Source: Corynebacterium guangdongense
GTDB taxonomy: Bacteria; Actinomycetota; Actinomycetes; Mycobacteriales; Mycobacteriaceae
DNA length: 64,000 nucleotides
Reading direction: 5' to 3'
Assembly: GCF_030408915.1 (NCBI RefSeq)
Contig: NZ_CP047654.1
Location: 1,178,001 to 1,242,000, forward strand
In this document: positions 38,740-47,247 of the stretch, one piece after another
Layout of the letters: each line of letters starts with the position of its first letter
Numbering within the stretch: the stretch's first letter is position 1
Notes under the pieces: generated by a model
Seen by the model: only the letters and a program-made list of their open reading frames with translations
Databases searched by the model: none
What the model was told of the DNA's origin: nothing
Program-made: the position numbers and the translations under genes

Positions 38740-39135
38740 ATGGACCACTCCAGGCACGTCTCCCGCGTCATCCGGCGCAGCCCGCAGGCCGTCTACGGCT
38801 ATGCGGCCGACCTGAGCCACCTGCAGGAGTGGGCCGCCGGCGTCGTCGCCGGCTCGGTGACGGTGCTTGATGACACACGGGTGCGGGCGAGCTCCCCGAT
38901 GGGGGAGGTCCTCATCACCTTCGTGGCCCGCAACTCCCTCGGCGTCCTCGACCACACGGTGGTGCTCCCGGACGGGTCGAAGACCGAGAATCCGATGCGC
39001 GTCGTCAAGCATCCCGACGGCGCCGAGGTGATCTTCACCCTGCGCCACGCCGGCCGACCCGAGGCCGACGTCGCTGCCGACGCGGCCGCGGTGGCGGCCG
39101 ATCTGGCGCGGCTGGCGGAGCTCCTGGACGGCTGA
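38740..39135 (+). CDS. SRPBCC (START/Bet v 1-like) family protein
   Basis: A 131-residue single-domain protein. RVIRRSPQAVYGYAADLSHLQEWAAGVV is the typical opening of polyketide-cyclase/SRPBCC proteins, followed by alternating strands (VLITFVARNSLGVLDHTVVLPDG, EVIFTLRHAG) and a C-terminal helix (LARLAELLDG) closing a hydrophobic cup. It would bind a small hydrophobic ligand; which one is unknown. It stands between a transporter gene and gatB with its own -10-like element. Confidence 0.75.
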   Translation: MDHSRHVSRVIRRSPQAVYGYAADLSHLQEWAAGVVAGSVTVLDDTRVRASSPMGEVLITFVARNSLGVLDHTVVLPDGSKTENPMRVVKHPDGAEVIFTLRHAGRPEADVAADAAAVAADLARLAELLDG

Positions 39136-39172
39136 TCCCGGACCGGTCGGCGCACGCCCGGAGGCGGGGAAC

Positions 39173-39178
39173 TAGACT
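39173..39178 (+). promoter_or_regulatory. -10 element TAGACT, probable leaderless start of gatB
   Basis: TAGACT ends 8 nt before the ATG at 39187. There is no ribosome site between them. Confidence 0.5.
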
Positions 39179-39186
39179 GTCCGACT

Positions 39187-40692
39187 ATGACTGCCGCCAC
39201 CTATGATCTGATGGACTTCGACGAGGTCCTCGAGAAGTTCGACCCTGTCATGGGCCTCGAGGTCCACGTCGAGCTCCACACCGCCACCAAGATGTTCTCC
39301 GCGTCCTCCGCCGCCTTCGGCGACGCCCCGAACTCCAACGTCGACCCGGTCTCCCTGGGTCTGCCGGGCGCGCTGCCGGTCGTCAACCACACCGGCGTCG
39401 AGTACGCGATCAAGATCGGCCTCGCGCTGAACTGCTCCATCGCCGAGTCCTCCCGCTTCGCCCGGAAGAACTACTTCTACCCGGACCAGCCGAAGAACTA
39501 CCAGATCTCCCAGTACGACGAGCCGATCGCCTACGACGGCTACCTCGACGTCGTCCTCGAGGACGGCACCGAGTGGCGTGTCGAGATCGAGCGTGCCCAC
39601 ATGGAGGAGGACACCGGCAAGCTGACCCACCTCGGCGGCGCCGGCAGCCGCATCCACGGCGCCACCGCTTCGCTGGTCGACTGCAACCGCGCGGGCGTCC
39701 CGCTCATCGAGATCGTCACCAAGCCGATCGAGGGCGCCGGCGAGCGAGCCCCGGAAATCGCGAAGGCCTACGTCGCCGCGCTGCGTGAACTGGTCGTGGC
39801 CCTCGACGTCTCCGACGCTCGCATGGACCAGGGTTCCATGCGCTGCGACGCCAACCTCTCCCTGCGCCCGATCGGGCGGCAGGAGTTCGGCACCCGCACC
39901 GAGACCAAGAACATCAACTCCCTCAAGTCGGTCGAGCAGGCCATCCGCTTCGAGATGATGCGCCAGGCCGCCGTGCTCGAGGACGGCGGCGTCATCGAGC
40001 AGGAGACCCGTCACTTCCACGAGGCCGACGGCTCCACCTCCAAGGGCCGCCCGAAGGAGTCCGCCGACGACTACCGCTACTTCAACGACCCGGACCTGCC
40101 GCCGGTCATCGTCTCGCGCGAGTGGGTCGAGGAGATCCGCGCGACCCTGCCGGAGATGCCGTGGCTGCGCCGCGCCCGCATCCAGGAGGCGTGGGGCCTC
40201 AAGGACGAGGAGATGCGTGACCTGGTCAACGCCGGCGCCCTGGACCTCGTCATCGCGACCGTCGAGGCGGGCGCGACCCCGGACGAGGCCCGTTCCTGGT
40301 GGGTGTCCTACCTCTCGGGCAAGGCCAACGAGTCCGCAGTCGAGCTGGCCGATCTGGCCATCACCCCGGCCCAGGTCGCCCGCGTCGTCGTGCTCATCAA
40401 CGAAGGCAAGCTGACCAACAAGCTGGCCCGGAAGGCCGTCGACGGGGTGCTCGCCGGTGAGGGCGACGTCGACGAGGTCGTCGCTGCCCGCGGTCTGGAG
40501 GTCGTGCGCGACGACGGGGCCATCGAGGCCGCCGTGGAGGAGGCGCTGGCCGCCAACCCGGACATCGTCGAGAAGTACAAGGCCGGCAACACCAAGGTCA
40601 CCGGCGCCATCGTGGGTGCCGTGATGAAGACCACAAAGGGCAAGGCGGATCCGAAGACCGTCAACGAGATCATCGCCAGGAAGCTGGCCTAG
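39187..40692 (+). CDS. gatB: Aspartyl/glutamyl-tRNA amidotransferase subunit B
   Basis: A 501-residue Gat[21 protein letters not shown] is the hallmark of the kinase/amidase cradle. [28 protein letters not shown] and [12 protein letters not shown] follow, and the C-terminal YqeY-like tail domain ends [17 protein letters not shown]. It phosphorylates and amidates the glutamyl group on tRNA(Gln) with ammonia from GatA. It is unlinked from gatCA (14 kb apart) and has a strong intrinsic terminator 20 nt after its stop. Confidence 0.96.
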   Translation: MTAATYDLMDFDEVLEKFDPVMGLEVHVELHTATKMFSASSAAFGDAPNSNVDPVSLGLPGALPVVNHTGVEYAIKIGLALNCSIAESSRFARKNYFYPDQPKNYQISQYDEPIAYDGYLDVVLEDGTEWRVEIERAHMEEDTGKLTHLGGAGSRIHGATASLVDCNRAGVPLIEIVTKPIEGAGERAPEIAKAYVAALRELVVALDVSDARMDQGSMRCDANLSLRPIGRQEFGTRTETKNINSLKSVEQAIRFEMMRQAAVLEDGGVIEQETRHFHEADGSTSKGRPKESADDYRYFNDPDLPPVIVSREWVEEIRATLPEMPWLRRARIQEAWGLKDEEMRDLVNAGALDLVIATVEAGATPDEARSWWVSYLSGKANESAVELADLAITPAQVARVVVLINEGKLTNKLARKAVDGVLAGEGDVDEVVAARGLEVVRDDGAIEAAVEEALAANPDIVEKYKAGNTKVTGAIVGAVMKTTKGKADPKTVNEIIARKLA

Positions 40693-40711
40693 CCTGGGCC
40701 TCCCGTGAGTC

Positions 40712-40740
40712 GGCGCGTTCCCCGGGGAACGCGCCGTTTT
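40712..40740 (+). terminator. Intrinsic terminator of gatB
   Basis: A perfect 24-nt palindrome (GGCGCGTTCCCC and its complement, 40712-40735) is followed by GTTTT. Confidence 0.85.
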
Positions 40741-40921
40741 CCGTTTTCCCAGCGCACGGACTCGCGCGGGGTGATTTCCCGGCTGAGATTCGTTAAGGTG
40801 TCCTACCGTGCGTAACCCCGGTCACGCATGAGCGGACCTTCCGCCCGCCCAACCGCAGGGCGTGGAGGACGCTACTTTGACATACTTTGCTTATTGAATG
40901 CTTTTCAAGGACTGATTCCTC

Positions 40922-42238
40922 GTGCTCAGGAAAACCCTGACCATCGCCCTCGCTTTCGTCGGACTGCTTGTCGGTGCCGGCTTCGCCTCGGGACAGGAGG
41001 TGGTCCAGTACTTCATCGCCTTCGGCTTCCCGGGGCTCCTCGGCGTCCTCGTCGCCGCCGTGCTCATGGTGATCGCCGGTGGCGTCCTGTTCCAGCTGGG
41101 CTCCTACTACCTCGCCGACGAGCACTACACCGTCTTCCGCAACGTCACCCACCCGGTCGTCTCGAAGATTCTCGACGCGGCGACGGTGCTCACCCTCTTC
41201 TGCATCGGCTTCGTCATGCTCGCCGGCGCCGGCTCCAACCTGGAGCAGCAGTTCAACACCCCGACCTGGGTCGGCTCCCTGATCATGGTGGCCATGGTGA
41301 TCGTCTCCGGGTTCCTCAACGTGGAGAAGGTCACCCGGGTCATCTCCGCGATCACCCCGCTGATCGTCATCGCCGTGCTGCTGGCCGGGGCCATCACCCT
41401 GATGGGCATGCCCTCCGACCTCGCCGCCCTGGAGTCGGTCGCCCTGGCGCAGAGCCCGGCGTCCGGCGTCGCCGGCAACTGGTTCCTGTCCGCCATCAAC
41501 TACACCGCGATGGCGCTCATGCTGGGCCTGTCGATGATCCTCGTCATCGGCGGCAACCACTTCTCCCCGAAGGCGGCGGGCGTCGGCGGCCTCCTGGGCG
41601 GCCTGCTGTTCTCGGTGCTGCTCGGTGTGCTCGCCTTCGTCATCTTCTTCAACATGGACAAGGTCGCGGGCATGGACTTCCCCCTGCTCGGCGTCTTCGA
41701 CGCGATGCACCCGACGGTCGGCCTCGTCGTCTCGATCATCATCTACCTGATGATCTACAACACCGCGATCGGCATGTTCTACGCGCTGGGCAAGCGCCTG
41801 GCCGCCGGCAACCAGGCCCGGTTCACGCCGATCTTCGTCGGCGTCACCCTGGTCGGCTTCCTCGTCTCCTTCGCCGGGTTCACCGACCTGATCGGCTGGG
41901 TCTACCCGCTCATCGGCTACGTCGGCATGTTCATGCTGCTGGTGATGTTCGGTTCGTGGGTCAAGAACCGTGGCCTGATTCGGGAGGAGAACGAGCGTCG
42001 TGAACGCCTGGCCCGGCTGGCGGAGGCCAAGCTTGATCCGGCCGAGGACTTCGACGACGCCGACCGCCGTGAGGTCCGTTCCCTGGCCCGTGCCAGCGAG
42101 GTCGACGCCAGGGAACTGTGGCAGTCGGTTCAGGAGGAGGTCGCCGAGGAGCTGCACCGGGACCCGGAGTGCACCTTCGACCTCAGCGACCACCCGGAGC
42201 TCGACCCGAATCTGGCCGTCTCCCGTGTGAAGGGTTGA
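40922..42238 (+). CDS. YkvI-type membrane protein (APC superfamily)
   Basis: A 438-residue protein with about ten helices in residues 1-350 and a charged cytosolic tail of about 85 residues. FVGLLVGAGFASGQEVVQYF is the unwound helix-1 motif of the LeuT/APC fold as seen in YkvI proteins. ALMLGLSMILVIGGNHFSP and IYLMIYNTAIGMFYALGKRL are later helices. It is probably an amino-acid or related carrier; the substrate is unknown. The tail (ENERRERLARLAEAKLDPAEDF) is strongly acidic and basic, possibly regulatory. The GTG at 40922 follows AAGGA by 10 nt. A large terminator follows. Confidence 0.8.
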   Translation: MLRKTLTIALAFVGLLVGAGFASGQEVVQYFIAFGFPGLLGVLVAAVLMVIAGGVLFQLGSYYLADEHYTVFRNVTHPVVSKILDAATVLTLFCIGFVMLAGAGSNLEQQFNTPTWVGSLIMVAMVIVSGFLNVEKVTRVISAITPLIVIAVLLAGAITLMGMPSDLAALESVALAQSPASGVAGNWFLSAINYTAMALMLGLSMILVIGGNHFSPKAAGVGGLLGGLLFSVLLGVLAFVIFFNMDKVAGMDFPLLGVFDAMHPTVGLVVSIIIYLMIYNTAIGMFYALGKRLAAGNQARFTPIFVGVTLVGFLVSFAGFTDLIGWVYPLIGYVGMFMLLVMFGSWVKNRGLIREENERRERLARLAEAKLDPAEDFDDADRREVRSLARASEVDARELWQSVQEEVAEELHRDPECTFDLSDHPELDPNLAVSRVKG

Positions 42239-42251
42239 GTCGGCCACCGGC

Positions 42252-42293
42252 GAGTCCCGGCGTGCCCCCATTTCCGGGGGCACGCCGGGACTC
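42252..42293 (+). terminator. Intrinsic terminator after the YkvI-type gene
   Basis: Perfect 18-bp arms (42252-42269 and 42276-42293) with a 6-nt loop ATTTCC, then TTTC. Confidence 0.85.
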
Positions 42294-42366
42294 TTTCACG
42301 CCGTCGTCGACCGGGTGGGGTGGGCACACCTGGCGAAACCGGGGCGAGTGCACGCACAATGGGGGC

Positions 42367-43455
42367 ATGACTTTCCAGAAGGACGCTTCCGTCCCGTATA
42401 CCCCGGCCGAGGACCGCTACCAGTCGATGCCGTATCGGCGCGTGGGCCGTTCCGGCCTCAAGCTGCCCGCCATCTCGCTGGGCCTGTGGCACAACTTCGG
42501 CGACGACCGCCCGTTGCAGACCCAGCAGGAGATCGTCCGCGCCGCCTTCGACCGTGGCGTCACCCACTTTGATCTGGCCAACAACTATGGCCCGCCGGCC
42601 GGTTCGGCGGAGGAGAACTTCGGCTGCATCCTGCGCGAGGACTTCCTCAACCACCGCGATGAGCTGATCATCTCCACCAAGGCCGGCTGGAACATGTGGC
42701 CCGGGCCCTACGGTTTCGGGGGCTCCCGCAAGTACCTGCACGCCTCCCTGGACCAGTCGCTGGAGCGCCTCGGCGTGGACTACGTCGACGTCTTCTATCA
42801 CCACCGTCCGGATCCGGACACGCCGCTGGAGGAGACGATGTACGCGCTGCGCGACATCGTCAACCAGGGCAAGGCGCTCTACGTCGGCATCTCCTCCTAT
42901 GGTCCGGAGCTGACGGCCGAGGCCGCGGAGATCATGGCGGGGGAGGGCGTTCCGCTGATCATCCACCAGCCCAGCTACTCCATCCTCAACCGCTGGATTG
43001 AGCAGCCGGGGGAGGACGGGCGCAGCCTGCTCACCGAGGCCGCGGACAACGGGCTCGGCGTCATCGCCTTCTCCCCGCTGGCGCAGGGGCTGCTCACCGA
43101 CAAGTACCTCAACGGGGTGCCGGAGGATTCCCGGGTCGGTGCGGGCAAGATGAACCCGGACTTCCTCTCGCCGGAGAACCTCACGATGGTCCGCGCGCTC
43201 AACGACATCGCCAACGAGCGCGGCCAGTCGCTGGCGCAGATGGCCCTGTCCTGGGTCCTGCGCGATCAGGGCGTGGAGACCGTCGCCTCCACCGTGATCG
43301 GCGCGTCCTCGGTGGCGCAGCTCGAAAACAACCTGGGCGCGCTCGACAACCTCGAGTTCACCGAGGCCGAGCTGGCCTCCATCGACGAGGTCGCCCATGA
43401 CGCGGGCATCAACCAGTGGGCCGGGGCGACGCAGTCACGCATCCACGGGGACTGA
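42367..43455 (+). CDS. Aldo/keto reductase (YghZ/GAP-reductase-like)
   Basis: A 362-residue NADPH-dependent reductase. Catalytic residues can be placed: Asp in THFDLANNYGPP (with Tyr in the same motif), Lys in IISTKAGW and His in VFYHHRPDPD. IGASSVAQLENNLGAL is the C-terminal NADP-binding motif. The long loop WPGPYGFGGSRKYL is typical of YghZ, which reduces glyceraldehyde-3-phosphate and methylglyoxal. Cytosolic detoxification is the likely role. A CACAAT hexamer ends 6 nt before the ATG, another possible leaderless start. It is transcribed toward the MarR gene. Confidence 0.9.
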   Translation: MTFQKDASVPYTPAEDRYQSMPYRRVGRSGLKLPAISLGLWHNFGDDRPLQTQQEIVRAAFDRGVTHFDLANNYGPPAGSAEENFGCILREDFLNHRDELIISTKAGWNMWPGPYGFGGSRKYLHASLDQSLERLGVDYVDVFYHHRPDPDTPLEETMYALRDIVNQGKALYVGISSYGPELTAEAAEIMAGEGVPLIIHQPSYSILNRWIEQPGEDGRSLLTEAADNGLGVIAFSPLAQGLLTDKYLNGVPEDSRVGAGKMNPDFLSPENLTMVRALNDIANERGQSLAQMALSWVLRDQGVETVASTVIGASSVAQLENNLGALDNLEFTEAELASIDEVAHDAGINQWAGATQSRIHGD

Positions 43456-43492
43456 TCGGCGGGCTTGCCGACGCCCGTCGACACGCCCGGCC

Positions 43493-43972
43493 TCACACGT
43501 TCGGCAGCTGCGGCGGATCCAGCGTGCGCAGGATCTTGCCCAGCAGGCGTCCGAGTTCCCGGTTCTCCTCCGGGGTGAGCGGGTCGAAGACGAGCTGTTT
43601 GACCCGCTCGACGTGGCCCGGCGCAGCGGAGCGGATGAAGTCGCGGCCGGCGTCGGTGAGTGAGGCGATGTTGGTGCGGCGGTCGGCCTCGGAGGGGTTG
43701 CGCTCGACCCAGCCCCGCTTTTCCAGGCGGCTGACCACGTGCGAGAGCCGCGAGGGCGACATGTCGGAGACGGCGGCGAGCTCGGTCATGGTCAGCTGCT
43801 CACCGGGGGCCATGGAGATCTGGGCCAGAGCGAAATAGTCGTGGAGGTTGACCCCCATGTCACGCTTCAGCTGCTCGTCGAGGCGGGTGGGCATCCACTC
43901 GGTCACGGACCAGAGTGCGAGCCAGGTGTCCTGCTCTTCCGGGTTGAGCCATCGGGGCTGCTCAGTACTCAT
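43493..43972 (-). CDS. MarR family transcriptional regulator
   Basis: A 159-residue winged-helix regulator. LTMTELAAVSDMSPSRLSHVVSRLEKRGWVERNPSEADRRTN (residues about 60-101, cited as the helix-turn-helix plus wing) is the DNA-binding domain, with the DRR wing motif of MarR. Flanking helices make the dimer. It is divergent from the interrupted reductase gene at 44096, with a 123-bp A/T-rich region holding TTAATGGATTAA between them. It most likely represses that reductase and itself; the inducer is unknown. Confidence 0.88.
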   Translation of the reverse strand: MSTEQPRWLNPEEQDTWLALWSVTEWMPTRLDEQLKRDMGVNLHDYFALAQISMAPGEQLTMTELAAVSDMSPSRLSHVVSRLEKRGWVERNPSEADRRTNIASLTDAGRDFIRSAAPGHVERVKQLVFDPLTPEENRELGRLLGKILRTLDPPQLPNV

Positions 43973-43994
43973 AAAAATACAGTGTAACCAGGGT

Positions 43995-44030
43995 GTGAAA
44001 GTTTTAATGGATTAACTCGCGCAACTTCAC
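43995..44030. promoter_or_regulatory. Candidate MarR operator between divergent genes
   Basis: TTAAT-GG-ATTAA (44004-44015) is a perfect inverted repeat. A wider hyphenated repeat flanks it: GTGAAAGTT (43995-44003) and AACTTCAC (44023-44030). The whole 43973-44060 region is much richer in A/T than its surroundings. Confidence 0.5.
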
Positions 44031-44095
44031 TTGAATTTTAAATTAATGCCGCTAGGGTGGGACCCGGAGCCGACAGCCATCCCCAGGAGAACACC

Positions 44096-45037
44096 ATGGT
44101 CACCATCCCCAACACCGCCTTCGACGTCTACCCGCTCAACCTCGGCGCCAACCCCTTCGGCTGGACCGCCGACCAGGAGACGTCCTTCGAGATTCTCGAC
44201 GCCTTCGTCGCGGCCGGCGGCAACTTCATCGACACCGCCGACTCCTACGCCATGTGGTAGGACGGCTCCGACGGCGGCGACTCCGAGCGCGTTCTCGGAG
44301 CCTGGCTCGCCGGGAACCTGGGCGTCAGGGACAAGGTCATCATTGCCACCAAGTCCGGCGGCAAGCCAGGCGTCGACGGCCGTTCCCGCGAGAACACCCT
44401 CAAGGCCGTCGACGGCTCGCGCGAGCGTCTCGGCATCGAGACCATCGACATCTTCTACTATCACTACGACGATGAGAACGTCTCCATCCGGGAGCAGGTC
44501 GACGTCGCCGCCGAGCTCATCGAGGCCGGCAAGATCGGGCACCTGGCCCTGTCGAACTACTCCCTCGAGCGGATGCGCGAGTTCCTCGAGACCGCCCGGG
44601 ACACCACGGCCGCACCGGTCGCCATTCAGCCGCAGTACAACCTGCTGGCACGCAGGGACTACGAGCAGGGGTACGGCCCGCTCGCCCAAGAGTACGGCGT
44701 CGCCGTCTTCCCGTACTTCGCGCTCGCCTCCGGCCTGCTGACCGGCAAGTACCGCTCCCGTGACGACCTCCGGGGAGTGTCCCGGGAGGGCTTCGCCTAG
44801 GCCTACCTGGAGCCGTCCCCGGCTCCGGTCGTCGAGGAGCTGGTCCGCATCGCCGAGGCGCGCGAGGTCGGAGTGCCCACCGTCGCACTGGCGTGGCTGC
44901 TGGCCAAGGGTGTGACTGCCCCGATCGCCTCCGTCTCGCGGGCGTCCCATCTGGACGCCCTGATAGCGGCGCCGGCATTCGAGCTGAGCGCCGAGGAGGT
45001 TGCCGCCCTGGACCGGGTCTCCGCTGACCGCGCCTAG
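44096..45037 (+). pseudogene. Aldo/keto reductase gene with two in-frame TAG codons
   Basis: Read in one frame from the ATG at 44096 to the TAG at 45035, this is a 313-codon aldo/keto reductase with Asp and Tyr in [11 protein letters not shown], Lys in IIATKSGGK, His in IFYYHYDDEN and a full C-terminal half. TAG occurs at codon 55 (44258-44260, after DSYAMW) and codon 235 (44798-44800, after REGFA). There is no frameshift or deletion, and the frame between the stops keeps normal sequence. It is most likely a recently broken gene. TAG is a common stop in this window, so routine readthrough is unlikely, but programmed readthrough is not excluded. The ribosome site CCAGGAGAAC precedes the ATG. 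Confidence 0.8.
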
Positions 45038-45057
45038 GCCTGCCGACCAGCGGCCGG

Positions 45058-45084
45058 CCCCGACACCTGTGACGGGTGTCGGGG
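45058..45084 (+). terminator. Hairpin after the interrupted reductase gene
   Basis: CCCCGACACC (45058-45067) and GGTGTCGGGG (45075-45084) pair perfectly around a 7-nt loop. Only a weak pyrimidine run follows. Confidence 0.6.
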
Positions 45085-45132
45085 CCCGACCCTTCTCCGG
45101 CGGGCTTGTTGCGCCCGCGCCGAACAAACGAA

Positions 45133-45153
45133 CGCGCCGCAGGGCGCGGCGCG
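45133..45153 (-). terminator. Terminator of GST copy 2
   Basis: CGCGCCGC and GCGGCGCG (8-bp arms, 5-nt loop). On the minus strand it is followed by a T-rich stretch, so it suits the leftward GST gene, whose stop is at 45170. Confidence 0.6.
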
Positions 45154-45169
45154 TCGAGAAGCGGGGGGC

Positions 45170-46270
45170 TTAGCTCCAGCCGAAGAACTCGGCCTGGAAG
45201 TCCTCCGGGTGCCTGACCTTCTCGGAATCGGGCAGCTCGTCCGGGGCGGTGACGCCCGGGGCGAAGGGGGTGCCGCCGAGGCGCTCGCGGCCGTGGGGCT
45301 CGACGATGCCGGACATGTCCGGGCCCAGCGGCACGATGCGCGTCGGGTTCACGTCGGAGTGCGTGTAGTAGTAGTGGTCCTTGATCTCCTGGAAATCGGT
45401 CGTGTCGCCGAAGCCGGGGAGCTGGAAAAGTTCGCGGAGGTAGCCGTAGGTGTTCGGCATCTCGGTGATCTTGTTGCGGGAGGCCTTGAAGTGGCCCTGG
45501 TAGACCGGGTCGAAGCGGATCAGGGTGGGGAAGAGGTAGACGTCGGCGAGCGTGATGTGCTCGCCAACCAGGTAGCGGTGGGTGGCCAGGTGCTCCTCGA
45601 GCTTGTCCATCGCGGCCCACAGGCGGTGGTAGGCCTTCTCGTAGGCCTCCTGGGTGCCGGCGAAGCCGGCCCGGTAGACGCCGTTGTTGATCTCGTGGAA
45701 GAGCCAGACACCCATCTCGTCGATCTCGCCGCGCAGCTGCTCGGGGTAGAGATCCGGGGCGCCCGCGCGGTGGAACTGTCCCCACTGGGTCTGGAAATCG
45801 ACCGGGATGGACGGGAAGTGGTTGGTGACGACCTTCCTCGACGCGGTCTCGACGATCGCGGGGACCGTGATGCCGCGCGGGTAGTCGGGGAAGCGGTTGA
45901 AGTAGGCCTCCTGCAGGCGGTGCAGGCCGGTGGCCGGGTCCTTCTCCTCCGGGTCGAGGTCGAAGACCCAGGAACGCCAGTCGTGGGTGGGGCCGGCCAG
46001 GCCGAGGGAGATGACGTCCTCCAGGCCGAGCAGGCGGCGGGTGATGATGGTGCGATGGGCCCACGGGCAGGCGCGGGCGGCCATCAGGCGGTAACGGCCG
46101 GCCTCGACGGGCCAGTGGAAGCTCTGGTCGTCCTGTGCGACGGGCTCGGAGCCGGCCGCGAGGTCCGCGACGATGCGGTCCTCGATGTAGGTGGTGTCGC
46201 GGACGAACTCGCCGTCCGGGGAGGCGTTCCTCGCGTCGCCGTCCCAGTCCTTGGTCCCGATGTCTGCCAT
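45170..46270 (-). CDS. Glutathionyl/mycothiolyl-hydroquinone reductase-type GST (ECM4/YqjG family), copy 2
   Basis: A 366-residue paralog of the protein at 19717-20706. The catalytic motif ACPWAHR has Cys68. The middle (WVFDLDPEEKDPATGLHRLQE), VPAIVETASRKVVTNHFPSI and the C-terminal GST domain (WLFHEINNGVYRAGFAGTQEA, RYLVGEHITLADVYLFPTLIRFD) follow the family. It probably removes a thiol from chlorinated or oxidised hydroquinones, with mycothiol in place of glutathione (inference). It has a near-ideal sigma-A-type promoter and duplicated 12-bp boxes, so it is likely inducible by quinones or electrophiles. Confidence 0.87.
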   Translation of the reverse strand: MADIGTKDWDGDARNASPDGEFVRDTTYIEDRIVADLAAGSEPVAQDDQSFHWPVEAGRYRLMAARACPWAHRTIITRRLLGLEDVISLGLAGPTHDWRSWVFDLDPEEKDPATGLHRLQEAYFNRFPDYPRGITVPAIVETASRKVVTNHFPSIPVDFQTQWGQFHRAGAPDLYPEQLRGEIDEMGVWLFHEINNGVYRAGFAGTQEAYEKAYHRLWAAMDKLEEHLATHRYLVGEHITLADVYLFPTLIRFDPVYQGHFKASRNKITEMPNTYGYLRELFQLPGFGDTTDFQEIKDHYYYTHSDVNPTRIVPLGPDMSGIVEPHGRERLGGTPFAPGVTAPDELPDSEKVRHPEDFQAEFFGWS

Positions 46271-46296
46271 GTCGATCAGCCCTCTCTGTTAGTGAT

Positions 46297-46335
46297 GTGT
46301 CAACAAATCTATGGGAAGTGCGCTGACGTGTCAAC
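46297..46335 (-). promoter_or_regulatory. Strong promoter with duplicated operator boxes for GST copy 2
   Basis: On the minus strand: TTGACA (46329-46334), 17-nt spacer, TAGATT (46306-46311). Two near-identical 12-mers, GTTGACACGTCA and GTTGACACATCA, begin 31 bp apart; one covers the -35 and the other lies at the expected transcription start. The first contains the inverted repeat TGAC-AC-GTCA. Confidence 0.7.
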
Positions 46336-46412
46336 GGCGCGGGCATTCTCCGGGGAATCGACCCCCGGCCGACCCGCGATGACGATCCGATAGAGTCAAC
46401 CGGCGATCAAAG

Positions 46413-47162
46413 ATGAAAAAAGCCAGAAAGAATCGACGCACCTCCACCATGACCATAGTTTTGTCCCTCCTCCTCGCGCTGCTGAGCGGACTGGGGCTGC
46501 TCAACCAGGCCGACCTGCCCTCACTGCAGCCGCTGGAGACGACGCAGACCGCCCCGGGCTCCTCCGGACATCCGGGCGCGGGGGAACAAGCCCCAGCCGC
46601 AGCCGCCCGCCAGCAGCTGGCCGAACTGCCGATCAAGGGCCGCGCCCCGTTGACCGGATACGACCGGGACGCCTTCGGCCCCGCCTGGACCGATGACGTG
46701 GCCGTCACCGGCGGACACAACGGCTGCGACACCCGCAACGACATTCTCCGCCGCGATCTCGTCGACACCGTGATCCGGGAAGGCACCCACGGCTGCCTGG
46801 TCGAGTCGGGCGTCCTCCACGATCCCTTCAGCGCGCAGACCATCGACTTCAACCGCGGTGACGGCCAGGTCGACATCGACCACGTCGTCGCGCTGGCCAA
46901 TGCCTGGGTCACCGGCGCGCAGTTCTGGGACGACGCCACCAGGCGCGACTTCGCCAACGACCCCGTCAACCTCCTGGCCGTCGACTCCGGCCTCAACCGC
47001 CAGAAGGGCGCCGGCGACGCCGCGACCTGGCTGCCGCCCAACACGTCCTTCCGCTGCGACTACGTCAGCACCCAGATCAGGGTCAAGCACACCTACGGCC
47101 TGTGGGTGACCCAGGCCGAGGCGGACGCGATGTCCCGCGAGCTCGACAGGTGCCCCGCCTGA
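46413..47162 (+). CDS. Secreted or membrane-anchored HNH nuclease (DUF1524-type)
   Basis: A 249-residue protein with an N-terminal signal or anchor helix (MTIVLSLLLALLSGLGLL, residues 13-30), a Pro/Ala-rich linker and an extracytoplasmic nuclease domain. DIDHVVALANAW carries the catalytic Asp156-His157, and NDPVNLLAVDSGLNRQKGAG gives the two Asn-containing blocks of DUF1524 nucleases. Cys pairs (GCDTRND, GCLVES, RCDYVS, DRCPA) suit an oxidising environment. It may degrade extracellular DNA. The ATG at 46413 is uncertain; ATG 46449 would start directly at the helix. TAGAGT at 46391-46396 is a possible -10. Confidence 0.85.
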   Translation: MKKARKNRRTSTMTIVLSLLLALLSGLGLLNQADLPSLQPLETTQTAPGSSGHPGAGEQAPAAAARQQLAELPIKGRAPLTGYDRDAFGPAWTDDVAVTGGHNGCDTRNDILRRDLVDTVIREGTHGCLVESGVLHDPFSAQTIDFNRGDGQVDIDHVVALANAWVTGAQFWDDATRRDFANDPVNLLAVDSGLNRQKGAGDAATWLPPNTSFRCDYVSTQIRVKHTYGLWVTQAEADAMSRELDRCPA

Positions 47163-47234
47163 CGTCGGCCACCCGAAGGCGCCGAATCGACCGGCGCGCC
47201 GGACAGGACGGCGGAACCGACGCGGATTCTCCCC

Positions 47235-47240
47235 TACGCT
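47235..47240 (+). promoter_or_regulatory. -10 element TACGCT before the DoxX gene
   Basis: TACGCT ends 7 nt before the ATG at 47248. A GGGGG run lies in between, so a short leader with a ribosome site is the alternative. Confidence 0.4.
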
Positions 47241-47247
47241 GGGGGCC

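Noticed and set aside
44096..45037. Amber recoding (for example pyrrolysine) as the default reading
   Set aside because: TAG ends many intact genes here (ligA, gatA, gatB, pfkA and others), so general TAG suppression would be harmful. Kept only as an alternative to a pseudogene.
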